DNA from: Bacilli bacterium
GTDB lineage: Bacteria > Bacillota_I > Bacilli_A > RFN20 > CAG-826
Assembly: GCA_024695105.1 (NCBI GenBank)
Contig: JAILIV010000085.1
Location: 1-39,809 of the forward strand
DNA: 39,809 nucleotides
Direction: 5' to 3'
Position numbers and translations under genes: made by a program. This document shows positions 7,763 to 16,376 of the stretch, one piece after another. The number at the start of each line of letters is the position of its first letter. Position 1 is the stretch's first letter. The notes beneath the pieces were generated by a model. The model made no database searches. It saw only the letters and a program-made list of their open reading frames with translations, and was not told where the DNA came from.

Positions 7763-8743
7763 ATGGAAAACCAAATCCGCGATCCGAACATGAAACGGAT
7801 CACCACGCCTGAGCTTGCGAAAGTCTTCATCGAAAAGCAAGTCGCAAACATTCGCCGCACCGTCGGGGACAAGAAAGTTCTTCTCGCTCTCTCTGGTGGC
7901 GTGGATTCTTCCGTCGTCGCTGCCTTGTTGATCAAGGCCATTGGGCAGAATCTCGTCTGCGTCCATGTAAACCATGGGCTTCTTCGTAAGGGCGAATCCC
8001 AATCCGTCATCGACGTGTTCCAGAAGCAGTTGGGGGCCACGCTTATCTACGTGGACGCCCAAGACCGCTTCCTCGATGTCTTGGTGGGCGTGGAAGACCC
8101 CGAGCAAAAACGCAAGATCATCGGCAAGATCTTCATTGACGTTTTCGCCGAAGAGGCCGCAAAGCTTGAAGGCATCTCCTTTTTGGCCCAAGGAACCATT
8201 TATCCTGACATCACCGAATCCAAGGGAATCAAGGCCCACCATAACGTCGGAGGTTTGCCTCCTGAGTTAAACTTCGAGCTCGTTGAGCCCGTCAAGTTCT
8301 TGTACAAGGACGAAGTCCGCGTCGTGGGCGAAACACTTGGCCTGCCTCATTCCATGGTGTACCGCCAACCCTTCCCAGGGCCTGGCCTTGGGGTGCGTTG
8401 CCCGGGCGCCATTACGCGTGAGCGCCTTGAAAAAGTCCGCGAATCCGACGCCATTTTGCGCGAAGAATTCGCCAAGTGTGGGTTAGAAGGCAAAGTGTGG
8501 CAATACTTCACCATCGTCCCGCCGTTCCGTTCCACGGGCATCAAAGACGGCAAACGCACGTTTGACTACATGGTCGTCCTTCGCGCGGTGAATTCCGTCG
8601 ACGCGACCAGCGCCAGCGTGGAAGAGATTCCCTATCCCGTTTTGTTCCATATCCGCGACCGCATCTTGGCGGAAGTCCCGGGAGTCAATCGCGTGCTCGT
8701 GGATATTTCGCCGAAGCCGATCGCCACGATCGAGTGGGAGTGA
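7763..8743 (+). CDS. guaA: GMP synthase ATP-pyrophosphatase subunit only (no glutamine amidotransferase domain)
   Basis: LLALSGGVDSSVVAALL P-loop, CVHVNHGLLRKGE, HHNVGGLP, YRQPFPGPGLGVR, C-terminal dimerisation domain ending KPIATIEWE. SD AAGGAGG upstream. 326 aa, no GATase. Confidence 0.93.
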   Translation: MENQIRDPNMKRITTPELAKVFIEKQVANIRRTVGDKKVLLALSGGVDSSVVAALLIKAIGQNLVCVHVNHGLLRKGESQSVIDVFQKQLGATLIYVDAQDRFLDVLVGVEDPEQKRKIIGKIFIDVFAEEAAKLEGISFLAQGTIYPDITESKGIKAHHNVGGLPPELNFELVEPVKFLYKDEVRVVGETLGLPHSMVYRQPFPGPGLGVRCPGAITRERLEKVRESDAILREEFAKCGLEGKVWQYFTIVPPFRSTGIKDGKRTFDYMVVLRAVNSVDATSASVEEIPYPVLFHIRDRILAEVPGVNRVLVDISPKPIATIEWE

Positions 8744-8745
8744 CC

Positions 8746-9315
8746 ATGAAAAACATCGAAGAACGTATCCTTCGCGATGGGCAGGTCATTGACAATGACA
8801 TCCTGAAGGTGGATTCCTTTTTGAACCATCAGGTGGACATCGCTTTCCTCCAAGAGTTTGCCCAAGGGGTTCGCAAGGCGTTGCCTGACGTCCGTGTGGA
8901 CAAGGTTTTGACCATCGAGACCAGTGGCATCGCCGTGGCCTATGCCCTATGTGAAGCGTTTGGCTGCCCCTCGTTGGTCTTCGCCAAAAAATCCAAGTCC
9001 AAGACCGTGGGGGATGACGTGTTCAAAACCCAGATCCATTCGTTTACCCGTGGCTTTAGCTGTGAGGTCACCGTCTCCAACAAATATCTCCGTGAAGGGG
9101 AGAACGTTTTGATCGCCGATGACTTCCTTGCCTTAGGCAATGCTTCGTTGGGGTTGCTGGATTTATGCGCCCAGGCAGGTGCCCATCCCGTCGCGGTCGC
9201 CGTGGTGATCGAAAAGCTTTTTCAAGGCGGCAGGGAAAGGATCGAAGCGAAGGGCGTCCCCGTCTTTTCGGGCGCGGGCGTTAAGGCTTTCGTGGACGGA
9301 AAACCAGCTTTCTAA
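8746..9315 (+). CDS. xpt: Xanthine phosphoribosyltransferase
   Basis: MKNIEERILRDGQVIDNDILKVDSFLNHQVD..., PRPP motif VLIADDFLALGNA; typical Xpt length. Confidence 0.95.
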   Translation: MKNIEERILRDGQVIDNDILKVDSFLNHQVDIAFLQEFAQGVRKALPDVRVDKVLTIETSGIAVAYALCEAFGCPSLVFAKKSKSKTVGDDVFKTQIHSFTRGFSCEVTVSNKYLREGENVLIADDFLALGNASLGLLDLCAQAGAHPVAVAVVIEKLFQGGRERIEAKGVPVFSGAGVKAFVDGKPAF

Positions 9316-9398
9316 GTGGCGAAACCGCTTACATGTAGTCGGCTATTGATTCACGGAAATCGCCCGTCAATAATCGAAATGCCGGAAGCAAAACCGGC

Positions 9399-9463
9399 AT
9401 TCGTATAATTCCCTAATTTGGTGGGCAGTCTCTACGCTAGACCGTAAATCTAGCACTACGAAT
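9399..9463 (+). promoter_or_regulatory. Purine (guanine-type) riboswitch aptamer
   Basis: P1 ATTCGTA/TACGAAT (7 bp); ATAAT J1/2; L2 ATTTGG; J2/3 AGTCTCTAC; P3 GCTAGA-CCGTAAA-TCTAGC; J3/1 ACTAC with C at the specificity position. Lies upstream of a BMP nucleoside-binding lipoprotein. Confidence 0.9.
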
Positions 9464-9505
9464 CCCTTCTTTTCCTTGCATGTAAGACGGGTTTTGCAGA
9501 CAGAG

Positions 9506-9533
9506 GCTCCTATTAATAGGAGCTTGTTTTTTT
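9506..9533 (+). terminator. Riboswitch expression-platform terminator
   Basis: GCTCCTA-TTAA-TAGGAGC followed by TTGTTTTTTT. Confidence 0.88.
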
Positions 9534-9548
9534 CAGGGAGGTAAGTAA

Positions 9549-10784
9549 ATGAAGAAACAAACACGAATTCTCCTGGCCCTATCCGCTGGGCTCATTACGT
9601 TGGGCGCGGCAGGATGTGCCGGCGTCAACGGCGCCGTCTACACCCCGGGCAACCCTGTCAAAGTCGGCCTCATCTGCGTGCACAACGACCAGTCGACGTA
9701 TGACAAGAACTTTATCGATAGCATGACCGTCGCCGCCAAGAATCTTGGCAAAAAGATCGACGGCAATCCCATTATCAAAACCGACGTCGACGAGACCAAC
9801 GACTGCTATACCGCCGCGAAAGATTTGGTGAAGCAGGGCTGCAACGTCATCTTCGCCGACTCCTTTGGCCACGAAGACTTTATGCTCAAGGCCGCCAAAG
9901 AATGGCCGAGCGTCACCTTCTGCCACGCCACCGGCACCAAAGCCAAAGTCGCTGGCGTCGCCAATTACCATAACGCCTTCGCCTCCATCTACGAAGGCCG
10001 CTACCTCGCTGGCTATGCCGCTGGCTTGGATCTCCAGCGTCGCATCGCCGCCGGCGAACTCAAAGAATCCAACTATCGTGACGGCAACGTCATCCTCGGA
10101 TACGTCGGCGCCTTCCCGTATGCGGAGGTCGTTTCGGGCTACACCTCGTGGTTCCTCGGCGTTCGCGAGGTCGTCAAAAACGTCGTCATGGATGTCACCT
10201 TCACCAGCTCTTGGTATGACTTCAACGCGGAGAAGAACGGTGCCCGCACCCTCGCCGAACGTGGCGCGGCCCTCATCTCCCAGCACGCCGACTCCATGGG
10301 AGCCCCTGGCGAATGCGCGACGATGGGCGTCCCCAACATCACCTACAATGTCCCTACCCCGGAAGTTGGCAAAACCTATCTCGGCTATTCCAAGATCGAT
10401 TGGGCCCCGTATTACGAAAACGTGGTGAACTCCATGTTCGCGGGCAATGGCATCGAAGGCGAAACCAACAACAACTGGACCGGCACCGCCGGCACCGGAT
10501 CGGTGGTCTATGACTGCGTCAACGCCCAAGACAAGATCCTTGTCGAAGGCATCAAGGCCGAACTCGTCGCCGGCACCCGCAAGGTGTTTGACTGCGCCAA
10601 GTTCACCGTCGATGGCAAGCACTTGACTTCCTATTTGGCCGACGTGGACGACGATGGCACTTTCACCGGCGAAACCGAGGCGATCGTCACCCAGGGTGGC
10701 ATCACCTTCTTCAACGAATCCGCCTATCGCAGCGCGCCGTACTTCGACATTAAGATTGACGGCATCGCCCAATTGAACAACTAA
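9549..10784 (+). CDS. BMP-family (PnrA-like) purine nucleoside ABC transporter substrate-binding lipoprotein
   Basis: Signal/lipobox LGAAGCAG; KVGLICVHNDQSTYDKNFIDSM; CNVIFADSFGHEDFMLKAAKEWP. SD GGGAGG upstream. Confidence 0.9.
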   Translation: MKKQTRILLALSAGLITLGAAGCAGVNGAVYTPGNPVKVGLICVHNDQSTYDKNFIDSMTVAAKNLGKKIDGNPIIKTDVDETNDCYTAAKDLVKQGCNVIFADSFGHEDFMLKAAKEWPSVTFCHATGTKAKVAGVANYHNAFASIYEGRYLAGYAAGLDLQRRIAAGELKESNYRDGNVILGYVGAFPYAEVVSGYTSWFLGVREVVKNVVMDVTFTSSWYDFNAEKNGARTLAERGAALISQHADSMGAPGECATMGVPNITYNVPTPEVGKTYLGYSKIDWAPYYENVVNSMFAGNGIEGETNNNWTGTAGTGSVVYDCVNAQDKILVEGIKAELVAGTRKVFDCAKFTVDGKHLTSYLADVDDDGTFTGETEAIVTQGGITFFNESAYRSAPYFDIKIDGIAQLNN

Positions 10785-10794
10785 TCATTCATTC

Positions 10795-10823
10795 GGGGCT
10801 GGCGTCAAACCGTCAGCCCCTTT
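10795..10823 (+). terminator. Intercistronic hairpin between SBP and ATPase genes (attenuator or processing stop)
   Basis: GGGGCTGGCG-TCAAAC-CGTCAGCCCC (10-bp stem) followed by TTTCT. Confidence 0.7.
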
Positions 10824-10827
10824 CTCC

Positions 10828-12576
10828 ATGGACTGCATTCAACTCGAGCACATCACCAAGACCTTCGGGGACGTCATCGCCAACGACGACGTCTCTTTCG
10901 TGATTGAAAAGGGTGAAGTGCTTGCCATCCTTGGGGAAAACGGAAGTGGCAAGACCACGTTGCTGAACGTTCTCGGGGGCATTTATCGCCCCGACCATGG
11001 CAAGGTGCTTATCAACGGGGAAGAGGCCACCATCCTTTCGCCGAAGGATGCCTATTCCTATGGAATCGGGATGGTCCATCAGCATTACCAGTTGGTGGAA
11101 GCCTTCACCGCGATCGAAAACGTGGTTCTTGGATTATCCCGTAAGGAGCTTCTCGCCATTTATGACCGCTTCGAGGAAGGGCAAGAGCAACATGGGTTCC
11201 GTTGGTGCAGGCTTCGGGATTCCGCCAAACACATGCAGACGATGTGCGAACGTTATGGCTTTGCCCTCAATCCGAAGAAAACCGTCTCCGACATGTCCGT
11301 CGCGGAAAAGCAGACCTTAGAGATCGTCAAGGTGCTTTTCCGCGGGGTCGACACGTTGATTTTGGACGAACCTACGGCGGTCTTGACCCCGCAAGAGGCC
11401 GCCCACCTTTTCGATGTCATCCGCAACATGAAGCGCGATGGCAAAACCATCATCCTCATCACCCACAAGCTCAATGAGGTGAAGGAGATTTCCGATCGGG
11501 TCGTCATCATGCGCAAGGGGAAATACATCCAGACGATTCCCACCGCAGAAGCAAGCGAGAAAAGCCTTGCGGAAGCGATGGTGGGGGAATCGCTCAACTT
11601 AGACATTCCCCGTTCAGACATCCCCACCACGGGAGAGCGCCTCGAGGTACGTGGCCTAAGCGTGCGCAACCGTGAAGGACGTGCCGTGTTAAGCGATGTC
11701 TCCTTTACGCTTTATGGCAGCGAGATTTTGGGAATCGCGGGCGTCTCTGGTTCGGGACAACGTGAGTTGCTTGAGGCGATCGCCGGGCTTTGCCGCGACC
11801 GCGATGGCGACATCATCTTCCATAATCCCAAGAAAGACAAACCCGTCACCTTCTTCCATAAGAACATCAAACAAATCCGCGCCCTTGCCGCGGAGGGAAA
11901 GCTTTATTTCGAAGGCGGGAAACCTTGCGACCTCAGGCATTTCTCCAACAAAGAAATCGCCGATTTGGTGAACCAAGAGAAGATTCTGTTCTACGAAGAC
12001 GAAATCGTGGATTTTGCGACGAAAACGCCGTTAGAAATCCGCAATCTCGGCGCAAAACTCTCGTTTGTTCCCGAAGATCGTTTGGGCATGGGCTTAGTGG
12101 GGGACATGGATTTGATCGACAACGTTTTGCTGCGTAGCTACCGAAAAGGACGCGGCAAATTGCTCCACAAAGAGAAGTCGGAAGCCATCGCCCAAGAAAT
12201 CGTGACTGACCTTGAGGTGGCCACCCCCAGCCTTTCCACTCCCGTGCGCAAACTCTCGGGTGGCAACATCCAGAAGGTTTTGGTGGGCCGTGAGATCATG
12301 AGCCATCCCAAAATATTGATGGTCGCCTATCCCGTACGCGGTTTGGACATCAACGCCTCCTATACCATCTATCACTTGATCGATGAACAAAAGAAAGCCG
12401 GCACCGCCATCATGTACGTCGGCGAAGACCTCGACGCGATGCTTGGCCTTACCGACCGCATCCTGGTCCTTTGCGATGGCAAAGTCACGGGCATCGTGGA
12501 TTCCCGCGCGGTCACCAAGGAGCAAATTGGTTTGATGATGAGCGGCAAAACATATTCAGGGGAGGCGAACGCATGA
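10828..12576 (+). CDS. Nucleoside ABC transporter ATP-binding protein (two NBDs, NupA/YufO-like)
   Basis: NBD1 GENGSGKTTLLNVLGG..LILDEPTAVLTPQE; NBD2 GVSGSGQRELLEAIAG..VPEDR..LSGGNIQKVLVGREI..YPVRGLD. Confidence 0.93.
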   Translation: MDCIQLEHITKTFGDVIANDDVSFVIEKGEVLAILGENGSGKTTLLNVLGGIYRPDHGKVLINGEEATILSPKDAYSYGIGMVHQHYQLVEAFTAIENVVLGLSRKELLAIYDRFEEGQEQHGFRWCRLRDSAKHMQTMCERYGFALNPKKTVSDMSVAEKQTLEIVKVLFRGVDTLILDEPTAVLTPQEAAHLFDVIRNMKRDGKTIILITHKLNEVKEISDRVVIMRKGKYIQTIPTAEASEKSLAEAMVGESLNLDIPRSDIPTTGERLEVRGLSVRNREGRAVLSDVSFTLYGSEILGIAGVSGSGQRELLEAIAGLCRDRDGDIIFHNPKKDKPVTFFHKNIKQIRALAAEGKLYFEGGKPCDLRHFSNKEIADLVNQEKILFYEDEIVDFATKTPLEIRNLGAKLSFVPEDRLGMGLVGDMDLIDNVLLRSYRKGRGKLLHKEKSEAIAQEIVTDLEVATPSLSTPVRKLSGGNIQKVLVGREIMSHPKILMVAYPVRGLDINASYTIYHLIDEQKKAGTAIMYVGEDLDAMLGLTDRILVLCDGKVTGIVDSRAVTKEQIGLMMSGKTYSGEANA

Positions 12577-13673
12577 GCCAAAAACGTTCCTTCCCGTTAT
12601 ACGTCACCAAACGCATTGGTTTGGCCAAGTGGAAATACTGGTTGATCCGCGTGGGTGGTATCCTGCTTGCGTTTTTGATCGCGGGCATCGTCTGCACCAT
12701 GCTTAAACCTGGCTCTTTCCTTACCTTCTATTCGGAGATGTTCCGGGGGTGCTTCGATTTTTCCGACATCACCACGGTCATCGATTTGTTGGTCACGTTC
12801 TCTATATTGCTATTGATCGCGCTAACATTGACGCCCGCGTTTAAGATGAAGTTTTGGAACATCGGCGCCGAAGGCCAAATCCTCATAGGCGCGTTGGCTG
12901 CCGCGGGCGTGGCGAAGTTCGCCCCAAGCGAGTGGCCGAACATCCTCATTCTGGTTTTCGCTTTGTTTGCCGCGCAGGTCGCCAGCGCCATCTGGTGTTT
13001 GATTCCCGGATTATTCCGTGCCTATTTCCATACGAACGAAACCTTGTTCACCTTGATGATGAACTACATCGCGGCGGTTTTGGCCTCGATGATGATTTCG
13101 GTGTGGATCCCTAACGGCTCGCAGAAATTCGGCACGTTGACCCAAGGCATTTTCCCCACGATTCTGGGGCATTCGGGAACGTTGGTCATCATCTTCACTT
13201 TGGTGATTTTCGTGGGCATGTACTTTTACATCAACCACGGCAAATCCGGATTTGAGGTGGCGGTCATCGGGGAATCGGTCGACACGGCCCGTTATGCCGG
13301 CATCAACGTCAGCCACGTCACCCTGCGCGTCATGACCGTCTCGGGGCTTTTGTTTGGGGCGATCGGATTCTTCATCGTGTGTGGCATCCATCAATCCTTT
13401 AGCCCCACCATTGTGGCGGGAAAAGGCTTCACGGGTGTCCTAATTGCCTGGCTTGGTCACTTCAATCCGTTTGAGATCGCCTTGTTCGCCTTCTTAAGCG
13501 CGGTGATGGAATGTGGCACGACCACGGCCGCGACCGCGGTCAATATCTCCGCCAGTCGTTTCACCGCCATTTGCACCGGTGCCTTCTTCTTCATCATCAT
13601 CGCCTGCGAGTTCTTCTCGCGGTACCAAGTCCATATACGCGTTAAGGAAAAAGGGGAGGTAGAGGAAGCATGA
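12573..13673 (+). CDS. Nucleoside ABC transporter permease (NupB/YufP-like)
   Basis: BPD_transp_2-type permease: KFWNIGAEGQILIGALAAAG; start ATG 12573 with SD GGGGAGG. Confidence 0.92.
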   Translation: MSQKRSFPLYVTKRIGLAKWKYWLIRVGGILLAFLIAGIVCTMLKPGSFLTFYSEMFRGCFDFSDITTVIDLLVTFSILLLIALTLTPAFKMKFWNIGAEGQILIGALAAAGVAKFAPSEWPNILILVFALFAAQVASAIWCLIPGLFRAYFHTNETLFTLMMNYIAAVLASMMISVWIPNGSQKFGTLTQGIFPTILGHSGTLVIIFTLVIFVGMYFYINHGKSGFEVAVIGESVDTARYAGINVSHVTLRVMTVSGLLFGAIGFFIVCGIHQSFSPTIVAGKGFTGVLIAWLGHFNPFEIALFAFLSAVMECGTTTAATAVNISASRFTAICTGAFFFIIIACEFFSRYQVHIRVKEKGEVEEA

Positions 13674-14647
13674 GCTACGTCGTTTCTTTCCTTAGCCTCG
13701 CGATCAAGTTCGCGACCGTGTTCCTTTTCGGGGCGACGGGCGAAATCGTGAACCAGAAGTCCGGCCATTTGAACATGGGCACCCCTGGCATTATGTATTT
13801 GGGCGCCTTAGGCGGCATCGTCGGCGAACGGATTTATCTCTCCTCCATTCCCGCGGATGCTCCGCTTAACCCATTGCTTATCGTGTTCATCCCCGTCGTC
13901 TTCGCGATCATCTTCGGCGCCTTAGGCGGGGCGATCTTCTCCTTCTTCACCGTTACGCTTCGTTGCAATCAAAACGTCACGGGCTTGACACTTACGACCC
14001 TTGGCGTGGGTATCGCTTGCTATTTCATTGGCAGCATCGACACTTCCCGTATGGCGGAAGCCGGTTTATTGATGCAACACGCTTTCTCGGGGTATGAGGC
14101 CGCCGGATGGTTCGGCGAGATCTTCTTATCCCAAAGCTGGTTCACCTATTTGGGTGTCGTCATCGCGATCCTCGCCGCGGTCATCCTTCGCTATACTCGC
14201 GTTGGATTGAACTTGCGGGCGGTAGGGGAGAACGCCAGCGCGGCCGACCAAGCCGGCGTCAACGTTTCGGCTTACCGTTACGTCGCCACCATCATCGGCG
14301 GTGCGATCTCGGGCATCGGCGGTGCTTTCTATGAACTTGATAACGTGAAGGGCATGTTTAACGTCGCCGATGGCATCGACGCCTTTGGCTGGCTTGCCTT
14401 GTGCATCGTCATTTTCTCTTTGTGGCGTCCGACGATCGCCATCTTCGCTTCGTTCTTCTTCGCTTGCCTTTCCGTCGCGCCGACGTTCTTCGCCCCGTAT
14501 TTGGCGGGGGCGGGATACGTCCGGTATTTGCTCATGATGGTTCCCTACGTGGCGACGATCATCGTGTTGATCGTCACTTCGGTAGTGTCGAAAAAGGACC
14601 ATGCACCCGCCTCGTTGGGGGTGCCGTATTTCAGGGAGGACCGTTAA
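13670..14647 (+). CDS. Nucleoside ABC transporter permease (NupC/YufQ-like)
   Basis: GATGEIVNQKSGHLNMGTPGIMYLGALGG; overlaps the upstream permease. Confidence 0.92.
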   Translation: MSYVVSFLSLAIKFATVFLFGATGEIVNQKSGHLNMGTPGIMYLGALGGIVGERIYLSSIPADAPLNPLLIVFIPVVFAIIFGALGGAIFSFFTVTLRCNQNVTGLTLTTLGVGIACYFIGSIDTSRMAEAGLLMQHAFSGYEAAGWFGEIFLSQSWFTYLGVVIAILAAVILRYTRVGLNLRAVGENASAADQAGVNVSAYRYVATIIGGAISGIGGAFYELDNVKGMFNVADGIDAFGWLALCIVIFSLWRPTIAIFASFFFACLSVAPTFFAPYLAGAGYVRYLLMMVPYVATIIVLIVTSVVSKKDHAPASLGVPYFREDR

Positions 14648-14734
14648 GAGACCAGAAAAAACACGCAATGCCCACGCGTTTGGCCGAGAAACGACGTGGA
14701 TGTTCCCAATCGGATTTCTTAAAGGAGAGAAAGT

Positions 14735-16285
14735 ATGTCGAAAACCAATCTCGTCTACAACGTGGGAGACAAACCGTCCTGGGGTAAGACGATCCTCTTC
14801 GCGTTCCAACAGTTGTTGGCCATCTTGGCCGCAACGATCGCCGTTCCCGCGATCGTCGGGAATGGCATGAGCCCTGCCGCCGCCTTGTTTGGGGCGGGCG
14901 TGGGTACCATCGTCTATTTGCTGTTCACGAAGTTCAAGAGCCCGGTGTTCTTGGGCAGCTCGTTCGCGTTCATCGCCCCGATGAGCGCCGCCTTCGCGGG
15001 GGCCGTTTCCGCCGCCGCGGGCTATTTGGGCATCATCATCGGCGCCATCTTGGCCGGGTTGGTGTACGCCATCATCGCGTTGATCGTCAAATTGGCGGGC
15101 ACGGCGTGGATCAATAAGATCATGCCGGCCGTCGTCATCGGTCCGACCGTGGCCATCATCGGCTTATCGCTTGCGGGCAATGCCATCGGCGATTTACTCT
15201 CGGGTTCGTATTACGTCCCCTCTACCGCTAGCGCGATCGTCACCGACATCACGGGTTATTCCCTTGTGGGCGATCCCGTGTTGCTCGCTTCGGGTGAATA
15301 CGCGATCGTCTATAACACCAGCGTTGTGGCCACCAGCACCTGGATCGCCTTGGTGGTTGGCCTTATCACCTTGTTTGGCACCATCTTGCTTTCGGTCTTC
15401 GGCCTTGGCATGCAGAAGATGATTCCCTTCGTCATCGGCATTTTGTTCGGTTATGCCGCCGCGGCCATCTTCACCGGCATCGGCTGGGCCGCCAACAACG
15501 ATTCGCTGAAAGTCATTGACTTCGCCAAATTCCAAAACATCGAATGGGTCCCGAAGTTCGTCTTCATCGAGGCGTTCAACGGATTCCAATCTTTCACCAG
15601 CGCCGGACAGTTCTTTGAGTACTTCTCGGTGTTGGTCGTGGGCTACGTCCCCGTGGCCTTCGTCGTCTTCGCCGAGCACATTGCCGACCACAAGAACCTT
15701 TCTTCCATCATCGGAAACGATCTGTTGGAGAACCCGGGCTTGCACCGCACCCTCTTGGGCGATGGCGTGGGCTCCATCGCGGGCGCTTTCTTCGGTGGCT
15801 GCCCGAATACCACCTATGGCGAATCCGTCGGCACGGTCGCCATTTCCCGCAACGCCTCCATCCGCACGATCCTGGTCGCCGCGTTAATGGCCATCGTCTT
15901 GTCTTTCATCGGTCCGTTCGCGACTTTCCTATCCACCATCCCCTCCTGCGTCATGGGTGGCGTGTGCATCGCGCTTTATGGCTTCATCGCCGTCAGCGGC
16001 CTAAAGATGCTCCAGACCACCGACCTTGGGGACAACCGCAACCTGTTCGTCGTCTCTGTCGTCCTGATTTCGGGCATCGGCGGACTTGCCCTTACCATTG
16101 GCAAAATCAAGCTCACCACGGTTGCTTGCTCGTTGATCCTCGGCATCTTGGTCAACGCGTTGGTTAACATCAAGTCGTGGATGAACATCAAACCCATCCG
16201 CAAGATGAGCTCCCTTGGGCCTAGCGAAGAAACCCCGAGCGAAGAACCGCCCGCGGAGAATTCGGAAGAAGAGCCGAAGGAATAA
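14735..16285 (+). CDS. Nucleobase:cation symporter-2 family permease (uracil/xanthine, UraA-like)
   Basis: TM-rich NCS2 protein; GGCPNTTYGESVGTVAISR signature close to uracil permeases; SD AAAGGAGAG. Confidence 0.88.
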   Translation: MSKTNLVYNVGDKPSWGKTILFAFQQLLAILAATIAVPAIVGNGMSPAAALFGAGVGTIVYLLFTKFKSPVFLGSSFAFIAPMSAAFAGAVSAAAGYLGIIIGAILAGLVYAIIALIVKLAGTAWINKIMPAVVIGPTVAIIGLSLAGNAIGDLLSGSYYVPSTASAIVTDITGYSLVGDPVLLASGEYAIVYNTSVVATSTWIALVVGLITLFGTILLSVFGLGMQKMIPFVIGILFGYAAAAIFTGIGWAANNDSLKVIDFAKFQNIEWVPKFVFIEAFNGFQSFTSAGQFFEYFSVLVVGYVPVAFVVFAEHIADHKNLSSIIGNDLLENPGLHRTLLGDGVGSIAGAFFGGCPNTTYGESVGTVAISRNASIRTILVAALMAIVLSFIGPFATFLSTIPSCVMGGVCIALYGFIAVSGLKMLQTTDLGDNRNLFVVSVVLISGIGGLALTIGKIKLTTVACSLILGILVNALVNIKSWMNIKPIRKMSSLGPSEETPSEEPPAENSEEEPKE

Positions 16286-16300
16286 CAACCATGATGAATG

Positions 16301-16335
16301 CGCGTCCTTGCCCAAAGGGCGCGTTTTCATTTTTT
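16301..16335 (+). terminator. Intrinsic terminator
   Basis: CGCGTCCTT-GCCCA-AAGGGCGCG followed by TTTTCATTTTTT. Confidence 0.85.
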
Positions 16336-16376
16336 CGTTTTATCGGATAATGTAGTGGAGGAAGCAGAGGCGATTT

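Noticed and set aside
7265-8242. 325-aa minus-strand ORF
   Set aside because: Lies antisense to the CofE-like gene and guaA; long antisense frames are expected from GC-rich codon bias.
9579-10772. 397-aa minus-strand ORF
   Set aside because: Fully antisense to the BMP lipoprotein gene; low-complexity G/V/D-rich translation typical of antisense frames.
14648-14734. Riboswitch or PyrR attenuator before the uracil permease
   Set aside because: No conserved aptamer or PyrR-binding sequence and no terminator hairpin; only an SD.
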